This document shows positions 45,127 through 54,110 of a stretch of DNA of 64,000 bases, one piece after another. The first letter of the stretch is position 1. Each line of letters opens with the position of its first letter. The position numbers were made by a program, and so were the translations under genes. The notes beneath the pieces were generated by a model. It had not been told where the DNA came from. It saw nothing but the letters and a program-made list of their open reading frames with translations, and did not search any database. This stretch comes from Amycolatopsis azurea DSM 43854 (lineage in GTDB: Bacteria; Actinomycetota; Actinomycetes; Mycobacteriales; Pseudonocardiaceae): positions 124,001 to 188,000 of the forward strand of contig NZ_MUXN01000013.1 of the NCBI RefSeq assembly GCF_001995215.1, in the 5' to 3' direction.

Positions 45127-46553
45127 CAGCCGACCAGATCCATCGGAAGCTTGATCTGGACCCCGGGTGGAGCGGTCGTGTAAACGACCAGATCGGCGTC
45201 CGTGGCCGTCACTGTCGCTCCTCTGGCCCGCCAGGTGCCGGCCAGAGGAAGTAACGAGAGCGCTCTTGTCGTGTTCCCGTCAGGTGCGGCCTGAAGGCGG
45301 TTGTCCGCGACCAGGATGTCCTCGCGACTGCACAGCTGGACCACGCCGGGCGAATGAGTGTTGATGATGACCTGCCGGAACGGGTTGTTGGCGTCCGGTG
45401 GTTCGTCCGGATCGACGGCGAGGTCGCGGACCAGGTCGATCATGGCTTCCAGATTGGCCGGATGTATCCCGTTCTCCGGCTCCTCCATACAGATGAGGCC
45501 GGTCACCGTGGGATCCTCGAGCAGGACGCACAACGCCAGGAAACGCAGCGTTCCCTCTGAGAGAGCGCGCGCCGGAAGCCTGAGCCCGCCGCGTTCCTCC
45601 AGGAAGAGCGTGAGCACCTCACGAACCTGGTCGGGTTCCACGGAGAGGCTTTCGACACCGAGGTCACCGAGGTCGGCGAGCCGACCGGCGACCCGCGCGT
45701 AGACGGCGTCCGCGTCCGGCGCGACTCCGCTGTTCACGTTGTCCTGGGCGATCCGGAAGAGCGCGGCCGCGAGATGACGACCGTCGGAACCGAGCGAACG
45801 AGGGTCGGTGAATCCGTCCGGGGTTCGAAGCGCGGAGGGCTCGAGTGCGAGCCTCCGCCAGCTCTGCATTTCGCGGCGTGCGGCGAGAATCGTCGGGTGG
45901 TCGTTCGTCGTGATGCTGCTCAAGACCGTTCGGCCCGCTCGTGCCGCAGCGCGTGGCTGGGGCCTGCCGGAGCTCCCGCCGTCGCCGTGCACATTGATCA
46001 CCAGGCCGCTCTCGTGAGTGCCCGTCGAGAGATACGGTCCACCGCTTCGTCGCCCCACTACCACGGCGTTTCGGAACTTCTTGGCGCTGTGAGCGAACTT
46101 CAGATGCTCGGCTGCTTCACCGCGGTTGATGTGAACCAGTCTTTCGGACAGCAAGGCAAGCCTTCCGACACTGGCTTCACCGTCCGGACGTGTGTAACCG
46201 AGTCCGAGTTCGTACCGAAGGAACGTCGTGGTCGCGAGTGCGGGCGAGCCGAGATCGTCTTCGACCGTGGCCGGGACGAGCATCTCCACCGCGATGTGGA
46301 TCTCACGATCGTGGTCGCCGTAGCCATCCCAGAACAGGTCTCGCGGATCGCCGCTCCGTCCGTCGGCAGGGCCGCGTACCTGCTGGGCTGCCTCCATCAA
46401 GGTGCCGGACGCCAGGTGCGAGAGAAAGTCGATGACGTCGAACACGTTGGACTTGCCGATCCCGTTCGCACCCGCGATACAGGTGAACGGGCCGAAGTCG
46501 ACCTGTACGTCCAGCAGGTTCTTGAACCCCTGCACCTCCAGCCTGGTGAGCAT
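45126..46553 (-). CDS. AAA ATPase of RecF/OLD type (AAA_21-like)
   Basis: 475 residues from ATG 46553, which has no strong Shine-Dalgarno but is the only sensible start before the ATPase fold. N-terminal LEVQGFKNLLDVQVDFGPFTCIAGANGIGKSNVFDVIDFL has the AAA_21 Walker A G-A-N-G-I-G-K-S. ABC-like signature LSEGTLRFLAL, Walker B ICMEEPENGIHP, and a D-loop/H-switch INTHSPGVVQ are visible. It is fused to no nuclease; the TOPRIM-like partner is the next gene. Codon third positions are less GC-rich than neighbours, suggesting acquisition by transfer. Confidence 0.85.
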   Translation of the reverse strand: MLTRLEVQGFKNLLDVQVDFGPFTCIAGANGIGKSNVFDVIDFLSHLASGTLMEAAQQVRGPADGRSGDPRDLFWDGYGDHDREIHIAVEMLVPATVEDDLGSPALATTTFLRYELGLGYTRPDGEASVGRLALLSERLVHINRGEAAEHLKFAHSAKKFRNAVVVGRRSGGPYLSTGTHESGLVINVHGDGGSSGRPQPRAAARAGRTVLSSITTNDHPTILAARREMQSWRRLALEPSALRTPDGFTDPRSLGSDGRHLAAALFRIAQDNVNSGVAPDADAVYARVAGRLADLGDLGVESLSVEPDQVREVLTLFLEERGGLRLPARALSEGTLRFLALCVLLEDPTVTGLICMEEPENGIHPANLEAMIDLVRDLAVDPDEPPDANNPFRQVIINTHSPGVVQLCSREDILVADNRLQAAPDGNTTRALSLLPLAGTWRARGATVTATDADLVVYTTAPPGVQIKLPMDLVG

Positions 46554-46746
46554 GCAAGTCAGGCTAGCGCGAGGGGGCGACGTATCTGCGGAGCGCGGGG
46601 TCAGGAGAGGTGACTTCGACCTACTCCAGATGCCCGGTTCGTCATGGATTTCTTGGTCATCAGCTGAGATAAACCCCGTTGGTCTCTGGATCCATACGGC
46701 GTAAGCGGAGATACTCCTGCCGGTGCTCCGGGCAGGGGGAAATTCC

Positions 46747-48054
46747 ATGGCGAAGCGGCCGTCCAGTTTTCTGGTGACGCTGCTGCGTCGTGGCGCGCCC
46801 GCGCTGGCCACGGCGACGAGCGAACTGTCCGACGAAGTCGGCGACCCGACACCGATGCGGGCGCTGCGGCGGATCCAGCAGATGTCCGGTCCCGTCGACA
46901 CGGCTTATCGCGACAACCTGCTGCTCAGGGCCGCCCGCTATGTCGCCCTCGTCCCCCTGGTCTACCGGCTGTTCGCGGTGCCGGGCACGTTCGGCGTCTA
47001 CGTCTCCACGCACGGCATAGTCGGGATCGGCCCGGTCGGGCTGGTGGCCCTCGGTTCGGTCGCGCTCTCGCTGTACGGGATCCGGTGGATGCTGCGTTCG
47101 GCGCCGTTCCGCCCGCAGCACGCCGTCCGGTTGCTGGCCGTCGACCTCGCGTTCACGCTGCTCGCGCCCCTGGCCGTCGGCGCGCTCGTGCCGGCTTCGG
47201 TGTTCACCGAGGCGATGGCGGTGCCGGGCAAGCACCTGCTCGGCGAGGTCGCGCTGCTGGCACTGGCGCTGGGGATGCCCGCCGCCGCGGCGCTGGCCGT
47301 CGTCAGCTTCCCGGTGCGGATGCTCGCGTCCCTGTTCGGCACCGGCCACGCCGCGCCCGGCGACGCGATGACCGGCTTCCCGGCGATGCTCGGCGTCCTC
47401 TTCACCGCGAGCGGCGCCCTCGTCCTGATCGGGCTCGGCACCCGGCTCGCCCTCGCGTACGGCATCCGCAACGGCCGGATCGCCGAACGCGCCCGCCAGC
47501 ACCGGATCCTGCACGACTCCGTGCTGCAGACCCTCGAAGCGATCGCGCTGGCCAACAAGGGCGACCCGGCCACCCGGCTCGCCGAGGTGCAACGGCTGGC
47601 CAGGGCGCAGTCGATGGAGCTGCGGCAGACGATCGAGAACGAGGCTTCGGAACGGTCCGAGGCCGGCTCGCGGCCGCTGGGCGAGAAGCTCGCGTCGCTG
47701 GCGGCGGAGATGGCGCGCGACGGTTTGCGCGCCCAGCTCGTGATCGCCGAACTCGACGACGACACGCTCTCGGAGGTCCGGCAGATCGCCATCCGCGACG
47801 CCGTCCGCGAGTCCCTGCGCAACACCCTCAAGCACGCCGGGACGGACAAGGTCGTCGTGCGCGTCGAGGAGCAGGAAGGCGGCGTCGCGGTGATCACCCG
47901 CGATCACGGCGCCGGGTTCAGCCTCGACTCCCGGCCCGCCGGTTTCGGGATCAGCGAGTCCATCACCGCCCGGCTGAACGAGGTCGGCGGGACGGCCAGG
48001 GTGGAGTCGGCTCCGGGCAATGGCACCAGAGTCACCCTCTGGGTGCCGTTCTGA
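46747..48054 (+). CDS. Sensor histidine kinase (HisKA_3 type)
   Basis: 435 residues from ATG 46747 with GGGGGA 6 nt upstream. About four to six N-terminal hydrophobic segments form the sensor. The HisKA_3 box ARQHRILHDSVLQTLEAIA carries the phospho-acceptor His in L-H-D-S. The HATPase domain has DAVRESLRNTLKHAG (N box) and DHGAGF and GFGISESI (G boxes). No response regulator is adjacent, so it is an orphan here. Divergent from the defence-like cassette. Confidence 0.88.
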   Translation: MAKRPSSFLVTLLRRGAPALATATSELSDEVGDPTPMRALRRIQQMSGPVDTAYRDNLLLRAARYVALVPLVYRLFAVPGTFGVYVSTHGIVGIGPVGLVALGSVALSLYGIRWMLRSAPFRPQHAVRLLAVDLAFTLLAPLAVGALVPASVFTEAMAVPGKHLLGEVALLALALGMPAAAALAVVSFPVRMLASLFGTGHAAPGDAMTGFPAMLGVLFTASGALVLIGLGTRLALAYGIRNGRIAERARQHRILHDSVLQTLEAIALANKGDPATRLAEVQRLARAQSMELRQTIENEASERSEAGSRPLGEKLASLAAEMARDGLRAQLVIAELDDDTLSEVRQIAIRDAVRESLRNTLKHAGTDKVVVRVEEQEGGVAVITRDHGAGFSLDSRPAGFGISESITARLNEVGGTARVESAPGNGTRVTLWVPF

Positions 48055-48070
48055 CGGTAAACAGGAGAAC

Positions 48071-48922
48071 ATGAAGAAAACGGACGTCCTGGTCAAAGCG
48101 CTCATCGCGTACCGCGGCGGTGACCAGGCCAAGGCAGCGGACCTCGCCGGAAGTGCCGGATCCACGCTCGGCGTCGAACTGCACCGGTATCTGACCGAAG
48201 GCGGCGGAGGAGGTGTCTACGACCAGCCCGCCGCGTTCACCGCGTTCATCCGCGGCGGCGGGAACGTCAAGCTCTACCGGCAGCTCAGCGCCATGCTCGC
48301 GCGGCGCTACGGGAGCGTCGGTTCCCTGCTCGACCTCGGCTGCGGCGACGGGCTCGCCGTCGTCCCCGCCCTCGAACAGGCGGACCGGCAGCCCGGCCGG
48401 ATCGACCTGGTCGAACCGTCGAGCGCGCTGCTCGCCGAAACGCGCAAGCACCTCGACGGCACCCACGGCCTCCACACCTGGGAGGCCACCGCGCAGGAGT
48501 TCCTCGCCCGTGACGACGACAGGCAATGGCAGCTGACGCAGTCGACCTTCGCGCTCCAGTCGATCCAGACCGCCGAGCGCACCGAGGTCCTGCGGACGCT
48601 CCGGCCCCGGACCTCGTGCCTGGTGCTCGCCGAGTTCGACGTTCCCGAGTACGACGAAGACTCCGACGAGTACCTGATCTCCCTGGTCAAGCGCTATGAA
48701 CGCGGGATCTCGGAGTACGGCAAGGAAGCGTCGCTGGTCGCGCAGGGGTTCCTGCTGCCGGTCCTGCTCGGCCTGGTCGAACCGGGGGCGGGCCGGACGA
48801 ACTGGGAGCAGCCCGCCACCGACTGGGCCTCGCAGCTGAAGGAGGCGGGCTTCACCGGCATCCGGATCGAGCCGCTGGCGGACTACTGGTGGTCTCCCGC
48901 GGTGCTCATCACCGCTTCCTGA
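48071..48922 (+). CDS. SAM-dependent methyltransferase-like protein
   Basis: 283 residues from ATG 48071 with AGGAGA upstream. SAM-binding motif I LLDLGCGDGLAVVPAL (about 95-108), then an acidic loop LVEPSSALL and beta-strand LVLAEFDVPEY; no metal or substrate motif beyond the class I fold. 16 bp after the histidine kinase, so one transcript. Substrate unknown. Confidence 0.8.
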   Translation: MKKTDVLVKALIAYRGGDQAKAADLAGSAGSTLGVELHRYLTEGGGGGVYDQPAAFTAFIRGGGNVKLYRQLSAMLARRYGSVGSLLDLGCGDGLAVVPALEQADRQPGRIDLVEPSSALLAETRKHLDGTHGLHTWEATAQEFLARDDDRQWQLTQSTFALQSIQTAERTEVLRTLRPRTSCLVLAEFDVPEYDEDSDEYLISLVKRYERGISEYGKEASLVAQGFLLPVLLGLVEPGAGRTNWEQPATDWASQLKEAGFTGIRIEPLADYWWSPAVLITAS

Positions 48923-48939
48923 GTTTGGCCATTACCGCA

Positions 48940-50865
48940 CTAAACGCGGGACAGCGCGCCGGATTCGAGGTGCTGGGCGAGCGGCCGGGGCAGCACGTAG
49001 GCCACGGCCCCGCCCGGCGCCCCGTTCCACGGCGCGGTGATGCCGGTGACCACGCGCAGCGGACGCAGGACGCGGTACAGCCGCCGCTCCCGTTCGCGTT
49101 CCGCCGCGAGCGACGTCTCGGCGAACCTCGCCGTCTCGGTGTGCACGAGGTTGCCGGTCTCGTTCCCGAACCGCTGCACCGTGGTGCCCGCGGGCAGGAC
49201 GACGATCCGCTTGCGGCGGAAGAAGTTCAGCGGCGGCTCGCCCCGCAGCGGCAGGATCGGCCAGTCGGCCGGGTTGTCGGCCTCCTCGTTCGCGCCCACC
49301 GCGGCCCGTGCCGGGTACAGCAGCAGGGTGCCGAGGAAGAACCGCGCCGCCTCTTCGAGGGTCGCGAACGCCACCGGCTCGTCCGTCGGCGGCCGTGAGA
49401 CCTCCCAGCCGTTCTCCGCGCGGCGCAGCGTCCAGAGACCCGGCTCCGGCACCGCGTTCGCGCCGATCCGGTAGGACGTCGGCGCCACCCCGTGTTCGGC
49501 CAGCCGCTGGTGGAGGACTTCCAGCACCTCGGCGGCCCGGATGTCGCGGACCGGTTCGCCGTCGCGTTCGACCCGGGCGCGGACGCTTTCGTCCGGCAGG
49601 TCGGCGGCGGTCTGCGGCGGCCGCGGCTTGCCGGCGATCTCCGCCTCGGCGGTCGCCCGCACCAGTTCGCCGACCGGCGGCGGCCGGAACCCGGCGGCCC
49701 GGATGTGCTCGACCAGCTCCGGCTCCGGCGGCACCCCGTACTTCCGCAGGTAGTGCGGCACGGCCGCGGGCCAGATCCAGACGCCGTCGGTGTGGAAGGC
49801 GTTCGGCACGTCCGGCGGGCCGTTCGGGGTGAAGATGTCGGGCTGCGGACCCGGCCGGGACACCGCCACCGGCGAGCGGAAGAGGTAGTCCAGGACGCCG
49901 CGCATCATGTCCGGCGGCACCGGCGGCCGGTTGACGACGGGACGTTCGCCCTCGTTGTGCGCGTCGGCGACCTTCGCGTGCCGGAACACGGTGTCCAGCG
50001 GCAGCCCGGCCTTGGCCGACAGCCAGGCCGGGACGTGCTTCGGGTCGCGCGGGAAGATCGCGAGTTCGGTCGCGTACGTGCGCGGCGACGGCTTCCCGCC
50101 CTCGTTCGGCGCGATCCGCCAGGTCGGTTCCTGTTCGGCGTCGAAGTCGAAGTCGAAGTGCGACTCCGAGTCCAGCGTGAAGGTGCCCTGGAACCAGGTG
50201 CCGGTCTCGGGCTGGTGCATCGCCGCGCGCAGCCGCGCGAACAGCGAGCCGAGCTCCGGCGGGGCCGCGAGGGACACCGACACCGGGCCGTTGCCCTCGT
50301 CGCCGACCGAGCGGACCTCCAGCTCGGAGTAGTCGCCGACCTGCCGGAACTGGGCGCCGACCCGCTGCCAGCCCGGCGGCAGCACCCGCAGCAGCGTGCG
50401 TCCGATCGCGCGCAGCAGCGGCGGCTGGTCGCCCGTGCCGATCTCGGGCCGGGCCTCCGGCGACTCGACGAAGTCGTGCCTGGTCTGCCACAACGCCGTC
50501 AGCCGCGACGGCGCGGCCGTGGTCGAGAAGTCCGTGAGGCCCAGTTCGGCCGCGCGGGCCGCGTCCTCGCCCGCCCAGCGCAAGGTCAGGTCGCCACCGC
50601 CGGTCTGCGGCGCGACCTGGAAGTGCTCGTCGTCGAACCGCCCGTACGACTGGAGGCTGAAGGTCACGCCGACCTCGCCGTTCAGCACGACCCGCGCGGG
50701 CCGCCCGTTCCAGTCGCGGTCGAAGCCCTCGGGCGCCGCTTCCCCCGGCGGCGCGATGAGCAGCAACGTGCCGTCTTCGGTCGACCGCTGGGCCGCGAAG
50801 ACGGTGTCCCCCCATACGGCGTACAGGCCATCCGGCCGCTCTGCCGCTTGAACCCGGTAACGCAC
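48940..50865 (-). CDS. TNT (NAD-glycohydrolase-like) domain protein, copy 1
   Basis: 641 residues from GTG 50865; GGGAGGGG at 7-8 nt decides this start over an upstream one. A large N-terminal/central region shared with copy 2 (FDFDFDAEQEP, HTDGVWIWPAAVPHYLRKYGVPPEPE) has no named domain I recognise. The last ~95 residues match the tuberculosis necrotizing toxin fold: LPAGTTVQRFGNETGNLVH, ETSLAAER, LRVVTGITAPW, APGGAVAYVL. The position of the Gln in the canonical GGG-I-Q-Y motif is Ala here. No signal peptide. Last gene of the seven-gene operon. Confidence 0.85.
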   Translation of the reverse strand: MRYRVQAAERPDGLYAVWGDTVFAAQRSTEDGTLLLIAPPGEAAPEGFDRDWNGRPARVVLNGEVGVTFSLQSYGRFDDEHFQVAPQTGGGDLTLRWAGEDAARAAELGLTDFSTTAAPSRLTALWQTRHDFVESPEARPEIGTGDQPPLLRAIGRTLLRVLPPGWQRVGAQFRQVGDYSELEVRSVGDEGNGPVSVSLAAPPELGSLFARLRAAMHQPETGTWFQGTFTLDSESHFDFDFDAEQEPTWRIAPNEGGKPSPRTYATELAIFPRDPKHVPAWLSAKAGLPLDTVFRHAKVADAHNEGERPVVNRPPVPPDMMRGVLDYLFRSPVAVSRPGPQPDIFTPNGPPDVPNAFHTDGVWIWPAAVPHYLRKYGVPPEPELVEHIRAAGFRPPPVGELVRATAEAEIAGKPRPPQTAADLPDESVRARVERDGEPVRDIRAAEVLEVLHQRLAEHGVAPTSYRIGANAVPEPGLWTLRRAENGWEVSRPPTDEPVAFATLEEAARFFLGTLLLYPARAAVGANEEADNPADWPILPLRGEPPLNFFRRKRIVVLPAGTTVQRFGNETGNLVHTETARFAETSLAAERERERRLYRVLRPLRVVTGITAPWNGAPGGAVAYVLPRPLAQHLESGALSRV

Positions 50866-50905
50866 TTCGTGTCCCCTCCCCAAGATCCCCAAACCGGAGG
50901 TCAAT

Positions 50906-53900
50906 CTAGTGGGCCGGATAGCGGGTGTACCACCGGTCGTCACCCGGGGCGGTCCCGCCGAACTCCGCGAGCGCGTCGTCCGCCAGCTGTCCGATCACTT
51001 CGGCCAGTTCCAGCTTCTCCAGCCAGTCCGTCCGCAAGGCCTCTTCGCCGTACATCGCGCCCACGAGGTTTCCGCAGACCGAGCCGGTCGAGTCGCTGTC
51101 GCCGCTGTGGTTCACCGACGCGAGCAGCGCGGCGTTGGCGTCCGTCGTGGTCAGGGCGACGTAGACGGCGATCGACAGCGCCGTCTCGCCCACGTTGCCC
51201 TGGCCGAGCGTCTCGATCTTCTCGGGAGTGGGCGGACCGCCCTGTCCGGCCAGCGCCAGTGCCTGATCGAGTGCTTCGCGCTGCTCCTCGGCACCCCTGC
51301 ACCACTCCAGCTGGTCCTGGGCGACCTTCACCCCTTCGAGCAGCGAACTCCCCTTGAGGAGCTCGTGCACGATCACCGCGAGCGCGGCCGCCGAGAGATA
51401 GCCGCTCGGGTGACCGTGGGTGAGCGCGCCGCTGACCATGCCGGCGAAGAACACCTTGTGCCGCTCGCTCGACCACAGGGCGAGCGGGGCGGCCCGCATG
51501 ACCCCGCCGCTGCCCTTGGAGTTGTTGACCGGCCGGTCGATGCTGCCCATCACGCCGGACTTCCCGTAGGCCTCCAGCTCGCTGAAGCAGGTCAGGCCGG
51601 GAGCGCGACGGCTGAAGAGGTCACGGTGGCCGATCAGCCAGCCGTCCGGCTCGGCCAGCTCCGACTTCGGGCCGCGGGCGCGGGCCCAGTCGACACCCTG
51701 CGTGTGGAGCCAGCGCTGGTAGGCCATCTGCACCGACCGCGCGAAGTGGACTTCTTCGCCGGTCCGGCGCTCCTGGGCGTGTGCCCGGATCATCGCCTCC
51801 AGCGTGAACAGCGTCATCTGGGTGTCGTCGGTGAACTTGCCGACGCCGCCGTACGCCGGGATGAGATCGGTGATCCCGTCCGGTCCGGCGATCTCCCGGA
51901 TTTTGTCGATGGAGTCGAATTCGGTCTTCGCGCCGAGCGCGTCACCGATCGCCCCGGCGAGCAGGCTGCCGCGCCAGCGGGAGCGGACGGCCGGGTCCTT
52001 CAGCCACGTCGTGTGGTCCGGCTCCGGCGGCGCGCGGTCCGGTTCCGGCTCCGGTCGCGCCTCGCGCGGGTAGCGCCTGGTGTCCCAGATCTGCCGCTCT
52101 CCCGGCTCGCGTTCGAGGCCGAAGCGATGGAAGTAGAAGTAGGCGTCGGTCGCGATGTCCTCGACGAGCCCGAGGTCGGTCAGCGCCGCGACCCGTTCGC
52201 CGGGCAGTCCGGGAACGCCGGTGCGGGCTCCGGTGAGCGCTCCGGTGAGCGCGGCGATCACCGGACCGCCGCGGGCTGCGAGGGTGAGGGCCGCTTCCGG
52301 CTCGTGTCCGCGCTTCATGGCCGCGAACAACGCCCTGGCCAGCACGGACACCGCGCCGCGACCATCGCCGATGCCGTCGAACTGTTCGGCGTCTTCGCCG
52401 CCGAAGTCCTTGTGCAGCGCCACGACGGTCTTCGCCGCTTCGAGCACCGCGGCGTCGAGCCGCTCACCGCAGTCTTCGAAGTAGACGTCCGGGTCTTCGA
52501 CGAGCGCTTCGAGGTACGCGTGCAGCGTGCGGTTCAGGTCGCCGGTGGCGTTCAGCCGCCGGAAGAGGATCGCGAGGAACTCGGTGCTCGTCATGACGTC
52601 GGCGGGCGCGCCCGAACCGACCAGTTCGCGGACCACCTTGATGACGTAGTGCCCGTTCAAATGACCGGAGGCGCCGACGGTCACCGAAGCGGCGAGCGCC
52701 ATCGCCAGCATCGACGAGAACTCGGCCGGTGCGGAGCCCGCGTGCGCGGTCACCTTCGTGATCCAGCTGTCGGGTCGGCCGCCGGGCGGCATCGACGCGG
52801 GGAACTCGCGCTCACCGGCGACCCCGGGCAGCGCGCGGATGACCGATTCGGTGTGGAACAGCAGCTGGCGGGTCAGCCCGCCGAGCGCCGCGCCGGAACC
52901 GAGCGAGTCGCCGAGCGCGAAGCCGATGTAGGCACCGACGATCCGGAACCAGGCCTGGGACTGGTCGTCCATGTCCCAGCTGAAGAACTTGCCGAAGTCC
53001 CAGGCCGACGGCCTTTCGTCGCCGTCGGAGGTGTACTTCGTGACCAGTCCGTGCGCCCAGAGGTCGGCCGGGAGCTCGGGGGCCTGACGGTGTTCGAAGC
53101 GGGCGCGCGCCGTGGCGACCGCGAGCTCGAACGCGCGACGGTAGGACTCGATCTCTTCGACGGTGAGTTCGAAGCCGTTCTTCAGCGCCCTCTTCACCAT
53201 CTGTTCTTCGCTGACCGTCACCCGCGCAGGCGACTTCGCCGGCTGAGGCCTGGGCGTCTCCTTCGCGAGCTCTTCCAGCTTCTGCAAGGCGAGCATCCGG
53301 CCCGCCTCGTGCCCTTTGTCGATCGAGAGGGCGACGCCGTCCGTCTTGCCCAGCTGCCCGACGATGAAGGCGATGATGTCCCGCGGCTGAGTCCGCAGGA
53401 ACCGGACGTGCTTCGGGTTCCTCTTCGGCAGGGAGGTGACCACGAAGAGGATCAGCATCGTGCGGTCTTGGGAGACGTACTGCGCCGGCTTGTCGTCTTC
53501 GTAGGCCATCAGGAAGTCGAGGTCGAGGACCGCGGCGTAGAGCTCGTCCAGGTCGAACCAGCCGTTGTAGTGGTACTGGAACGCCTTCTCGGCGACCGAA
53601 GCCGGAACCGGGAGGCCGTGGTAACCGGGACCGGGGCGGTGGTCGGGGTTCTCGCGGACCGCGCCGGTCGGGTGGCCGTAGAGCGTGCGCTGCTCCCAGC
53701 GGAGCACCGCGCCCTTCGGCACCGGGACGGCCGCGAACGCTTCACGGTCGTACTCCGGGTCGGTGACCTCGGCCCATTCGGTGAAGCCGTCCTCGACCGG
53801 TCCGTCGGTCACCGTCCCGTTGCCGGTGGACGACGCCATGGCCGCCAGGTCGAGCCGGATCTCGCCGCCGTCCTCAGGGACGAACGCGACCGGGCTGGGG

Positions 53901-54082
53901 AACAGCCCGGTGCTCGGGTCGGAGCCGTCGATCCACCCGACGGTGTTGTACGTGACGTTCCAGCCGCCGGTGGCGCTCACGACGTGGTCGGCGCGGACGC
54001 GCAGTTCCGCGGCGCCGCTCCGGTCCCCCGGCAGGGTCCGCAGCCACTCCTCGACGCGGCCGGCGGCTTCCTCTGCGTTCAT
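50906..54082 (-). CDS. YrhB/Imm35-like + tandem ADP-ribosylglycohydrolase protein (second ARH intact)
   Basis: 1058 residues from ATG 54082; M54091 and TTG 54100 are alternatives. Residues 1-60 resemble YrhB/Imm35 immunity domains (AEEAAGRVEEWLR...WNVTYNTVGW). A large middle region is unassigned. ARH1 (about 375-655) keeps FALGDSLGS but replaces the metal-binding DDT and DxD with GLTRQLLF and GGPVIAAL. ARH2 (about 695-1050) is complete: GAIGDALGAKTEF, FTDDTQMTLFTLEA, and NHSGDSDSTGSVCG. Thus one dead and one probable live ADP-ribose hydrolase. 40 bp before the TNT gene. Confidence 0.85.
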   Translation of the reverse strand: MNAEEAAGRVEEWLRTLPGDRSGAAELRVRADHVVSATGGWNVTYNTVGWIDGSDPSTGLFPSPVAFVPEDGGEIRLDLAAMASSTGNGTVTDGPVEDGFTEWAEVTDPEYDREAFAAVPVPKGAVLRWEQRTLYGHPTGAVRENPDHRPGPGYHGLPVPASVAEKAFQYHYNGWFDLDELYAAVLDLDFLMAYEDDKPAQYVSQDRTMLILFVVTSLPKRNPKHVRFLRTQPRDIIAFIVGQLGKTDGVALSIDKGHEAGRMLALQKLEELAKETPRPQPAKSPARVTVSEEQMVKRALKNGFELTVEEIESYRRAFELAVATARARFEHRQAPELPADLWAHGLVTKYTSDGDERPSAWDFGKFFSWDMDDQSQAWFRIVGAYIGFALGDSLGSGAALGGLTRQLLFHTESVIRALPGVAGEREFPASMPPGGRPDSWITKVTAHAGSAPAEFSSMLAMALAASVTVGASGHLNGHYVIKVVRELVGSGAPADVMTSTEFLAILFRRLNATGDLNRTLHAYLEALVEDPDVYFEDCGERLDAAVLEAAKTVVALHKDFGGEDAEQFDGIGDGRGAVSVLARALFAAMKRGHEPEAALTLAARGGPVIAALTGALTGARTGVPGLPGERVAALTDLGLVEDIATDAYFYFHRFGLEREPGERQIWDTRRYPREARPEPEPDRAPPEPDHTTWLKDPAVRSRWRGSLLAGAIGDALGAKTEFDSIDKIREIAGPDGITDLIPAYGGVGKFTDDTQMTLFTLEAMIRAHAQERRTGEEVHFARSVQMAYQRWLHTQGVDWARARGPKSELAEPDGWLIGHRDLFSRRAPGLTCFSELEAYGKSGVMGSIDRPVNNSKGSGGVMRAAPLALWSSERHKVFFAGMVSGALTHGHPSGYLSAAALAVIVHELLKGSSLLEGVKVAQDQLEWCRGAEEQREALDQALALAGQGGPPTPEKIETLGQGNVGETALSIAVYVALTTTDANAALLASVNHSGDSDSTGSVCGNLVGAMYGEEALRTDWLEKLELAEVIGQLADDALAEFGGTAPGDDRWYTRYPAH

Positions 54083-54110
54083 GCTCCCCATCCTCGCCAA
54101 TACACCCCGT

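Noticed and set aside
44503..46553. Prophage or integrated element
   Set aside because: No integrase, attachment repeats or tRNA junction; only the two-gene cassette is present.
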